Positions 43,559 through 51,700 of a stretch of DNA of 64,000 nucleotides are shown piece by piece. Location of the stretch: positions 1 to 64,000 of the forward strand of contig NZ_JAAKEG010000001.1 in assembly GCF_011039075.1 (NCBI RefSeq). The letters run 5' to 3'. The notes below the pieces were generated by a model. The model ran no database searches and was not told where the DNA came from. It saw nothing but the letters and a program-made list of their open reading frames with translations. The translations under genes were made by a program, and so were the position numbers. The stretch comes from Adlercreutzia sp. ZJ304 (GTDB lineage: Bacteria; Actinomycetota; Coriobacteriia; Coriobacteriales; Eggerthellaceae). Positions within the stretch are counted from its first letter, which is position 1. The number at the start of each line of letters is the position of its first letter.

Positions 43559-45790
43559 ATGAAAGATACTAGAGGTATACATAAAAAGCGTTTAGGGTAT
43601 CGCTATGCTTTCGCAGGTGCGGTCGCCTTGGCATGCACATCTGTGTTCTTTGGGGGTGGATGCGCTCAGGCTGCATATGCAAATGAAATGCAGTCGATTT
43701 CTACAATGGGTGTGTGGGTTGACCCCAGCCGAGATGCTAGTGCGTTTAACTCTGAAACGAGCATGGCAACACCCTGTGCAAGCATAGATATAGAGTCTGA
43801 AGTTAGAGTTTGGACCCAGTCAGAAGAAGATGCAAACACAAGCACATCTGCAGGAAACGCTTCTGCTTCATCCGAGTTAGCTTTGTCTTCAGAAGTAGGT
43901 ATATGGGTAGATGTTTACGAACGTGAAAGCGGCAACACTGTTGCTGGTAATGCTTCCGCAACAACAGAACTAGAAACATCCACCAATGTTGGTGTATGGG
44001 TTGAAACAGAAGAAGACCCTGACGCTGGTAACTCTGCAAGTGGCGTAACTGGTACAACTTCTGATTCTTTAACTATCCAGTCTGAAGTTGGTATTTGGGT
44101 TGATATTCCTGAAAGTGAAAGCGAAAGTGGCAACACTGCTGCTGGCAACACTGCTACAACAACAGAACTAGAGACATCCACTAATGTTGGTGTATGGGTT
44201 GAAGCAGAAGAAGACCCTGACGCGCCTAACTCTGCAAGTGGTGTTACGGGTACGACTTCGGATGAACTAATTGTTCAATCTGAAGTTGGCATCTGGGTTG
44301 ATATCCCTGAAAACGAAAGCAGCAATGGTGTTGTAATAACAGAACTAGAAACATCAACAAATGTCGGTGTGTGGGTTGAGGCTGAAGATGATCCTGACGC
44401 TGGTAATTCTGCAAGTGGCGTAACTGGTACAACTTCTGATTCTTTAACTGTCCAGTCTGAAGTAGGCATTTGGGTTGATATTCCTGAAAGCGAAAGCGAC
44501 AACTCTGCTGCTGGCAATACTGCTACAACGACAGAGCTTGAAACATCCACTAATGTTGGTGTGTGGGTTGAAACAGAAGAAGACCCTAATGCGGGCAATT
44601 CTGCAAGTGGTGTAACGGGTACAACTTCAGACGAGCTGACTGTTCAATCCGAAGTAGGCATTTGGGTTACACCTGATAATGGCAACAGTTCGTCTGGTGT
44701 ATATGACCCAACTACATCGCCGACACTTGATGTATCAACTAATGTTGGCGTTTGGGTAGACCCGGTTGGAGATGCTACATTTGAGGGCGAAAATACAGCA
44801 TCGCCTCAAACTACGCTCGGTATTCGCCTTAGTGTTCCAGATACTTTAGATGTGACCCTTGATCCAAATGTTGGTACAGACTCAAGTGCGGGCTGGCAAG
44901 GAAGCGACGCGTCCGGGAACACTACTTGGGACCCGAGCAGTTCTACTAGCGAAGTTGATAGCGGAACAAAACTAGGCGATGTGCTGCACGCAGCAGGCAC
45001 ACCGCAGCGACCGGGGTATCTCTTTGGTGGTTGGTATACAGACAAAGAATGTTCGCCCACCGCAAAGGCAGACCCGGATACGTTAGTTACAGAAGATATG
45101 CCTCTATATGCACAGTGGATTGCAATAACTGATGTAGAAGTCCCGATAGACGTACATCTAAACATCAAGCAAGACAGCGCAGATACATTCACTGTAACAA
45201 CCGATAAAGACACCAAGTTTGAAAGCAGAAGTTCGCTTCCTGTGCAGATTGACAATGTGTCTATTAAGAACGACGCGCAAACTTCAACGCGCACGCAAAA
45301 TGCAAAGGATATGCTTGGCAGCAGCGATATAAGCAATGTGAAGCTTCATGTTGCGGCTGCGCAAAGCGATGACACTTACGAGCTAGCGGTAAAAATAGAC
45401 GAATTAACTGGTCTTGCAACACTAGATATAACGAACGACACGAACAGGGCAGTTTATTCGCTTCCGCTAAGCGATGCTCTGTCTAATGCAGGCGCTTATG
45501 AGGGCGCTTCTAAGCTAGTTATTCCTGCTGCCACATTCTACGAAAAAGACGGTGTAGCCGTTAAAGAGGCAGATGGCTCTTGGAAGCTAGACGAGGGCAC
45601 CTTAGACGTTCTTTATGCAATAAGCGGCTTTAACAGCAACACTTTGAGCTATTCGGCTGACTCTGTAGAGATCGCAAAGCTTGTCTACACGATATCTATT
45701 CAAGGTGACCCAATAGATACAGAGGTAAAGCTGGTAAGTGAATCGGGCGGCATGGAAGATGCTCCATCAATTCCGGGCGCTGGGAACTAG
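43559..45790 (+). CDS. Secreted repeat protein with 12 'GVWV/GIWV' motifs
   Basis: A 743-residue exported protein with a signal peptide (ends near AYANE). Residues about 50-420 contain twelve copies of a short hydrophobic motif, alternating NVGVWVE and EVGIWVD (one degenerate, RVWT). They are separated by Asp/Glu/Ser/Asn/Gly linkers of roughly 25-35 residues, many almost identical (GNSASGVTGTTSD). Next comes an InlB/Flg_new-type beta-grasp repeat (GYLFGGWYTDKECS ... LYAQW, about 480-525). A beta-rich C-terminal domain opens VEVPIDVHL and ends KLVYTISI, like its neighbours. No anchor visible. The DNA repeats are nearly identical, which favours length variation by recombination. Confidence 0.75.
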   Translation: MKDTRGIHKKRLGYRYAFAGAVALACTSVFFGGGCAQAAYANEMQSISTMGVWVDPSRDASAFNSETSMATPCASIDIESEVRVWTQSEEDANTSTSAGNASASSELALSSEVGIWVDVYERESGNTVAGNASATTELETSTNVGVWVETEEDPDAGNSASGVTGTTSDSLTIQSEVGIWVDIPESESESGNTAAGNTATTTELETSTNVGVWVEAEEDPDAPNSASGVTGTTSDELIVQSEVGIWVDIPENESSNGVVITELETSTNVGVWVEAEDDPDAGNSASGVTGTTSDSLTVQSEVGIWVDIPESESDNSAAGNTATTTELETSTNVGVWVETEEDPNAGNSASGVTGTTSDELTVQSEVGIWVTPDNGNSSSGVYDPTTSPTLDVSTNVGVWVDPVGDATFEGENTASPQTTLGIRLSVPDTLDVTLDPNVGTDSSAGWQGSDASGNTTWDPSSSTSEVDSGTKLGDVLHAAGTPQRPGYLFGGWYTDKECSPTAKADPDTLVTEDMPLYAQWIAITDVEVPIDVHLNIKQDSADTFTVTTDKDTKFESRSSLPVQIDNVSIKNDAQTSTRTQNAKDMLGSSDISNVKLHVAAAQSDDTYELAVKIDELTGLATLDITNDTNRAVYSLPLSDALSNAGAYEGASKLVIPAATFYEKDGVAVKEADGSWKLDEGTLDVLYAISGFNSNTLSYSADSVEIAKLVYTISIQGDPIDTEVKLVSESGGMEDAPSIPGAGN
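43730..44770 (+). repeat. Intragenic tandem repeats coding for the GVWV/GIWV motifs
   Basis: The composite unit is about 180 bp (two motifs plus linkers), repeated about four times with high identity; shorter variants lie at both ends. The reading frame is kept across all copies. Confidence 0.8.
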
Positions 45791-45812
45791 GGCAAATACA
45801 ACTTATAGGTAA

Positions 45813-46454
45813 ATGATAGACGGGAAGAAGATGACAGGCGATATAAACAACAATACACAAAAACCTAATGTATCAGGGCGTGGCATGAAGGTGCCGGGTG
45901 CAGATAGAGCGCCGCAAACGACAGCGCCCAAGCAGCGGGTACGCACGTCAAGCAAGCCTCCTAAAAAGCGCACAGTAATAATAGTAATAGCGTGTGTGCT
46001 GGTGGCTCTTCTTGTGTGGCTTTTGATATGGCTGTTTGCATGCAATGGGAATAGCCTGCTGGATAAAAACGCAAGGTCGGGACAAGCTCCGTATAAAACT
46101 CAAGAAGAGATGCAGGCTGAACTTGACCGCACGGTTGAAGAGGGAATGTTTAACATCTCCATTGCAAGCGTTATTAACTTTGCAGATGGCACATCTTCTG
46201 GCACCGCCTACATCGAAAACGTACCGGGAAATCAGTACATGATGCAGGTAAAGATTACGGATGACGAAACCGGAGAAGTGCTATACGAATCGGGCATTCT
46301 TCAACCTAATCAATACATAGAAAACATCACTCTTGCACGCGATTTAGATGCAGGAAGTTATAACGCTACAGCCACATTTACCGCACTTGATAAGACAACT
46401 TATGAAGAGGTAGGTCAGGCTGCCGCAAAGATAACTCTGAATGTAGAGGGCTAG
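45813..46454 (+). CDS. Single-pass membrane protein with extracellular domain, paralogue 1
   Basis: A 213-residue protein: a cytoplasmic basic N-terminus (1-52), one membrane helix (about 53-75), then an extracellular beta domain (TVEEGMFNISIASVINFADGT, a motif MQVKITDDETGEVLYESG, and LDAGSYNATATFTAL). It is clearly paralogous in its C-terminal 110 residues to the protein at 47871. It is located between two secreted proteins. Domain family not recognised; Ig-like by appearance. It may hold a secreted partner at the cell surface. The start ATG 45813 has a weak ribosome binding site; MTGDIN at 45831 is an alternative. Confidence 0.75.
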   Translation: MIDGKKMTGDINNNTQKPNVSGRGMKVPGADRAPQTTAPKQRVRTSSKPPKKRTVIIVIACVLVALLVWLLIWLFACNGNSLLDKNARSGQAPYKTQEEMQAELDRTVEEGMFNISIASVINFADGTSSGTAYIENVPGNQYMMQVKITDDETGEVLYESGILQPNQYIENITLARDLDAGSYNATATFTALDKTTYEEVGQAAAKITLNVEG

Positions 46455-46467
46455 GGGCGGAATGAAG

Positions 46468-46658
46468 GGAGAGAGCGGGGATATGCGCTGGAGTGAGCAG
46501 GCTGTGGAGAGAGCGGGAATATGCGCTGGAGTGAGCAGGCTGTGGAGAGAGCGGGGATATGCTCAGTCGCTCTGCAGTCCTCGCTCTGCAGAAATGTTCA
46601 CAGAACATTTCTGTTCGCTGCGGAACTCGCTTTGTGAGCACATCCCCGCTCTCTCTCC
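46468..46658. repeat. 38-bp tandem repeat and inverted repeats in an intergenic region
   Basis: A 38-bp unit (starts GGAGAGAGCGGGGATATGCG) occurs at 46468-46505 and 46506-46543, with a partial third copy from 46544. The start of the unit returns inverted at 46642-46658. A 7-bp AAATGTT/AACATTT hairpin lies at 46592-46610. Together with the parS site and the structured block at 46755-46894 this fills the 490 bp between 46455 and 46944, where I see no gene. Confidence 0.75.
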
Positions 46659-46682
46659 AATTCCCTGAAACGCTTTCAAAAA

Positions 46683-46698
46683 TGTTTCACGTGAAACA
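46683..46698. promoter_or_regulatory. parS centromere site (ParB/Spo0J binding)
   Basis: TGTTTCACGTGAAACA is a perfect match to the bacterial parS consensus. It lies inside a 26-bp perfect palindrome (46678-46703). ParB spreads from such sites and loads SMC. parS usually lies near oriC, so this window is probably within the origin region. Confidence 0.9.
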
Positions 46699-46754
46699 TT
46701 TTTAAGAACAACACGGTAACAAGCGGATAGGGAATCCGCTTCTACATAGAACCT

Positions 46755-46894
46755 TGACAATCGAATAGAGGATTAAGTTTGAGCATGAAAAAAGCGTCGG
46801 AGCTAAGGGCACTGCACCCCCTTCGGACGCTTTTAATAGCTGAATTATATCGCATGTTGATCCCGGTATTGGGGAATCTTCTATTCGGTTGTCA
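46755..46894. repeat. Long inverted repeat enclosing a bidirectional terminator-like hairpin
   Basis: 46755-46774 and 46875-46894 are inverted repeats (18 of 20 match). Between them, AAAAGCGTC (46790-46798) pairs with GACGCTTTT (46826-46834) around an inner GC stem. It lies in the leader of the secreted protein at 46945. It could be a folded RNA leader, a bidirectional terminator, or a small mobile element. Confidence 0.5.
46790..46834. terminator. Bidirectional terminator-like hairpin
   Basis: A 9-bp stem flanked by an A-run on the left and T-run on the right, with an inner AAGGG/CCCTT stem. It could stop transcription from either side. Confidence 0.55.
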
Positions 46895-46944
46895 GGGTGC
46901 ATAAGCAAGGACAGATGGCTTTGAAGAATAAAGGAGGAAAAGCC

Positions 46945-47853
46945 ATGAAGAAAACAAGTAAGTTAATAGGTGCATTGGGTCTAAGCGCCGCCTTGATCGT
47001 AGGCACAGCACTACCGGCTTTCGCTGTCGATGAACTGTCGGATGGTATTTTAGAGAAGTCTGATAATCCTAATATCGACAACACTACTAGCTCTACTGAA
47101 ACTACAGGCTCAGCTGATACAACAGTAAAACTGAGCGCTGTGAACACTCAGATTAAGGCAACTGTTCCTGTTCAAATTGCAGCTTATGGCACAATTGGAG
47201 GCGGTGCCTTAATAACACCTCGCGAATACGCCTATACCATTACTAATGAGTGTGACAACAGCGCAAAACTGTATCTAACGGGTATAGATGCAACACTGCT
47301 TTCTGATACTCCTACTGAGTCTACAGGTGTATATAAAGTTGACTGGACTGCTAGCGATAAAACTGAACTAAGTGCGGCTGGTGCCCAAGTTACTCCGCAG
47401 TCAAATACTGTGGATGCTTCTGTAGTGGGAGGAACTAGCGGAAGTAACGCAACACTTCAGCCTGAGTATGGTTCTGTATATGTTCAACTTACAGCAGGTC
47501 AACTAAGCAGCAAGTACAACAATGATGCTGATACCACCAATGACGGAAAAACTTACAAAGAAGGTAAGAAATATATCGATTATGGTAAGCAAACCACTGT
47601 GAAACTTATTCATACTTCAAATTACAGTACAGAAAATAATGTAAATATAGAAATGGATTCTAAAGACACGGAGGGTGCCCAGATTGGTCTTCGTTTAGAG
47701 GGATACAATTCGCAACTTACTGGTCTAGAACCAGACAAACTGATTGAATTGATGAAAATTACATATACCGTTCAAGCTTCTGCTGCTTATGTAGGCGATA
47801 TGGATATGCATACTACTGATACGAATTTTGACTATGTTGGCAAGTTAGCTTAG
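46945..47853 (+). CDS. Secreted protein with the shared beta-rich domain (pilin-like size)
   Basis: A 302-residue exported protein: signal peptide ending PAFAVDE (about residue 27), a Ser/Thr/Asp-rich stretch, then a beta-rich domain opening TQIKATVPVQIAAY and ending MKITYTVQA. These edges resemble the domains in the proteins at 38724, 41423 and 43559. No Cys in the mature part, no sortase motif. ATG 46945 follows AAGGAGG, a strong site that suggests high expression. It lies directly before the membrane-anchored protein at 47871 (17-nt gap) and is likely its partner. A structural subunit of a surface layer or fibre is one guess; no family was recognised. Confidence 0.75.
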   Translation: MKKTSKLIGALGLSAALIVGTALPAFAVDELSDGILEKSDNPNIDNTTSSTETTGSADTTVKLSAVNTQIKATVPVQIAAYGTIGGGALITPREYAYTITNECDNSAKLYLTGIDATLLSDTPTESTGVYKVDWTASDKTELSAAGAQVTPQSNTVDASVVGGTSGSNATLQPEYGSVYVQLTAGQLSSKYNNDADTTNDGKTYKEGKKYIDYGKQTTVKLIHTSNYSTENNVNIEMDSKDTEGAQIGLRLEGYNSQLTGLEPDKLIELMKITYTVQASAAYVGDMDMHTTDTNFDYVGKLA

Positions 47854-47870
47854 TCGAAAAGTAGCTTGAT

Positions 47871-48680
47871 ATGTCGCGCGATATGGGACAACAAGATAAC
47901 AGAGACACGCATCGGGTAGTAAGCGATCGCGCGAACACCTATGGGATGAGGGCATCTGGATTTAATTCAGGTGCCACATCCTCTGGTTACTATCAGCAGC
48001 AGCCATATACGGTGCAATCGCAGCAAGCGCCTCAGCCTCAAACTCAGCCGCAGCCGCAGCCGCAGCAACCACCGCAACCGCAGCAACCGCAGCAGCCGCA
48101 ATGGTTCCAAGGACCAGATGGCACGCAGTATATTCTGGGACCAGACAACAGGCTATATCCTGTTGCGCCAAGCGACGCTGCACCCAAACCCAAAAAGCAC
48201 AAAGCAGGCTTTTGGGTGGCAATAATACTTTCAATTGTGTGCATTGCGCTAGCTGCAATAGTGGCATTCAACATGTGCACTGAAAAGCCTAAACGGTCAG
48301 GCGAACTGGGCTCTGTTGCCGGCATGAGCGAAGACGAAATAAGAGACGAACTAGATAAAGTTGTACAAGCAGGCATGTTCGACATATCTATTGCCTCTAT
48401 GGCTCAGTTTGAAGACGGCACAAGCAAAGGCGATCTGAAAATAGAAAACCCAGCAACTAACCACTACTTAATGAAAGTAGATATCACGCGAGACGATACC
48501 GGGGAAGTTATCTATTCAACAGACATGATAGAGCCGGGGTACATGATCTATTCGGATGCGCTTTCAAAAGACCTAGATGCTGGCACGTATCAGTGCAGCG
48601 CAACTTTTACGGCGTATGACGAACAAGAAATAGAAGTAGGCAAAGCATCAGCCAAAACAACAATAGTAGTTAAAAACTAG
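47871..48680 (+). CDS. Single-pass membrane protein with extracellular domain, paralogue 2
   Basis: A 269-residue protein: a cytoplasmic N-terminus with a Gln/Pro-rich tract (about 42-77), one membrane helix (about 112-133) and an extracellular beta domain (VVQAGMFDISIASMAQFEDGT, DDTGEVIYSTDMIEPG, LDAGTYQCSATFTAY). The last 110 residues are paralogous to those of the protein at 45813. It is cotranscribed with the secreted protein at 46945. Family unknown. A long imperfect hairpin (48698-48752) follows. Confidence 0.75.
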   Translation: MSRDMGQQDNRDTHRVVSDRANTYGMRASGFNSGATSSGYYQQQPYTVQSQQAPQPQTQPQPQPQQPPQPQQPQQPQWFQGPDGTQYILGPDNRLYPVAPSDAAPKPKKHKAGFWVAIILSIVCIALAAIVAFNMCTEKPKRSGELGSVAGMSEDEIRDELDKVVQAGMFDISIASMAQFEDGTSKGDLKIENPATNHYLMKVDITRDDTGEVIYSTDMIEPGYMIYSDALSKDLDAGTYQCSATFTAYDEQEIEVGKASAKTTIVVKN

Positions 48681-48697
48681 CGAAACAAAGAAACAAA

Positions 48698-48752
48698 GAA
48701 TGCTGTGCATATAGCACAAGGCGTGTGTTTGTGTGCCATATACAGGGCATTC
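48698..48752 (+). terminator. Long imperfect hairpin between surface genes
   Basis: GAATGC (48698-48703) pairs with GCATTC (48747-48752), and most of the inner 15 bases also pair with a few mismatches. No T-run, so it may be an RNA-stability element rather than a terminator. Confidence 0.4.
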
Positions 48753-48795
48753 TTGCAAAAGAAGGTATAAGGGAAAGCGATTTAGGGAAACAACT

Positions 48796-51700
48796 ATGAA
48801 AACACTCGCTAAAAAGATTGTATCGTGTATGGTGGCTGTGGTGCTCGTCTGCTCGTTTGTTCCTGTGTCTGCTATGGCAAACAGCGCTGACATAAACGAT
48901 GAAGGCATAGGCGAAAAAGCAAGCATAGTAAGTACAGATGCAGCTGTGGCTGACACCACTGTGTACCTAAAAGCTGTCGATACGTCTTATCAGATAGATC
49001 AGGTATCGGGTAGTGGTGTTTGGCTTGAAGGCGAAGATATGTGGGTTCATACCGCCTATGGCGATGAAAGCTGCAATTCTTATCTTGTTAGTTGGTATAG
49101 GCAACCCTATAAGCTAGATCCTAACGCAACAGATGAAAATAGTTATATAGCTGGCAGCGTAGAGACGCTTGTAGAAAATCATGCGGTAACTACACATACC
49201 GATAAATTTGTATTCAATAAATCGTGGGATAAGTCTATAGACCCTACTCAATATAAGTATGTTTACTGGGCTGAAGTGTCGCAGAACGTAAACGGCACAT
49301 GGATTCAAGCAAAAAATACAGCTGAGCCAAGCGATATAACGCGCATGGTAGCGCAGTGGTGGACAGGACCTTTATACGACAAGTACGACGCAATAAATCC
49401 TGCAAATCCGGGAGACTGGACTTGGAGTGCGTGGGGTGCGGTAGATAGCACAATAGGTGCAACCGGTCTTTTCCCGAAGAGCGCTGAACTTCAAAGTGAA
49501 AGCCTAGCTACTAGCCCAGTTTATACAGACATTACATCGGCTGTGCAGGCGAATGAAAATGAACAGGTGTTTGGCGCATGGGATCTGAATATTGTTCCGG
49601 GAGAGGATGCAGACGGTGCGTTCATTAACAGCATCCGCATGACAACGGATGTTACAGACCATGCAAAAGATATTCTGGACGCGCTTGCAAACGGCGAAAT
49701 TTCTGCCGATCAAGCAAAGGCAAAACTGGAAGACAGCTTAAAGCTGTGCAGTTATAAAGAAAACAAATTGGAAAATATACAAACGAAGTATCGCATAGAG
49801 CAAGAAGGTGCGGTTTTTCGCGCTTACTTAGACTACTTTACCGATGATGCAGCCGCGCAGGCATCGGGCAAGCTGGGTATGGTTGTGTTGGTGGGCACAA
49901 CGCAGCCCTCTGGTGTAGATTCACACTATGTAACTTTAGTGGTTAACAAAGACGCAAGTGGAAATGTAAACGGTACAACCAGTGTGTCTGCCGGACAGCA
50001 TGTAGTATATGAAAACCAGTCGCCTACTTATAATTTTGAGCCAGATGCAAAATATTATGGCGAATATAAAGTTGAATATGCCGATGCAACAAATGGCGGC
50101 GCTTGGACAACTTTAACAGCGGGAACAGATTACACATCTGGTGCGAATTTCGTTATGCTTGGTGTGGCAGGTGCAAGCGGAGATGTAGTTCCCACTCTTT
50201 CCGTTTATAAAGCCGATCTGCGTATAACGGTAGAATTTAAAGAGATAACAACACCGCCTTCAGCTGATACTGAATACGATATAACGCTTTCCAAAATTGG
50301 TGGAGCTAGCACAGCGCAGATTACATTCATTGGCTCCGATGGGCGCGAAGTTGTGCTTGCAGCACCGGGTAGTGCTGGCGCGTTTCCAGCTGATGCTGTC
50401 GGTATAGAGGTAGCGCCGCCTGAAGGTTTTAGCGCATCGCATGCGATAGTAACTTGGGCAGACAATTCCACCGAGACGATAAGTTTCAACAACAATGCAG
50501 CGCTTATTAGCTACTTGCAATCGGCGGCTAGCATTGAAATAGTGCTAGAACCAAGCACTTTAGAGCCTAAGTACGTAAACGTAACTATAGATTCTGCTGT
50601 GCGCGCATATTTCGACAACATAGATTCCAATGGTGTACAAACTGTAGAAATTGGCGGTACAGCGTCGTTTAATGTTACGGCACCTGCATGGTCTACAATT
50701 AAAAGCATAAGCGTTAGTGCAAGCGATGGCAGCGCTGTGTCTAGCAATAACGTGCGTGTAGGTGGCATAGGGGAACAAACTGGTTCACTTGTAATCTATA
50801 ACGTAGCGAAGAATTTGCGTGTAAGCGCGCAGTTTGAATACGAAACTCGCAAACTTATAGTGCCCGCTGCATCTGATGTAATGGGCGCAAGCAGCATAGA
50901 TAAAAGTGGCACTTACAATATATCAACCGATCCGAATAATCCGGCGAAAGTTACCGTGCGTTTAGATGCGGGCTATGAACTTCCCGCGACAGGTGTGGTG
51001 CTTACGGGCAAGCTAGGCGGACAAGATATAAGCATGCCGGCTGCTGCTGTTAAGCAAAGCGATGGGTCGTATGTAGTGGTTGTTGACTTGGGTAGCCCTA
51101 CTGTGTCTACTGCTCCGGGAAACTGGGATAAAGATGCAGGCATTACTGTGAACATAGCGCCTACAAAGATGCCTGTTCAGGAAGTGTTTCACAAGATTAA
51201 TACCAGCGTATATGCGGGGCACGAGAATTTCGGCAGCATAACGCAGTCATTTGATGTAAGCGATAACTCAGATGCCTTAGTGGAAATTTTCCCCAAGGAC
51301 GACTATGTTGCAAGCGTTACTGTGGATGGTTTCGCCATAAAAGCGGTAGAGGCGGGCGGCAGTAGCAGCGCTAACATAGTGTTCTACAACGGCACTAACG
51401 AAAACGATGCTGAGCACTACGGCGCGCCAGCTCTTATCATAAAGACAGTTATTGCCGACTATAAAGTTCAAGCGAGTTTTGCTCATAAGACCAACATATC
51501 AAGCGACCAACAGCCGCCCGATGGCGGCTATCGCGATACGGTTGATATTATTAGCAATTGCGATTCTAGCCAAGGAACTATAGAGCCCGGTTCTATTGCA
51601 AGCGTATATAAAGACACAACAAACAAGCTTACTGCAATTCCGGCAGAGCGCCACGAACTTGATAAGCTGGTAGTAGATGGGGTATGCGTGTTCTATGATG

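Noticed and set aside
43730-44770. Regular repeats considered as a CRISPR array
   Set aside because: The repeats are long, in frame and code for conserved protein motifs; there are no unique spacers of constant length and no cas genes.
46468-46560. 38-bp repeats considered as a short CRISPR array
   Set aside because: The units are directly adjacent with no spacers.
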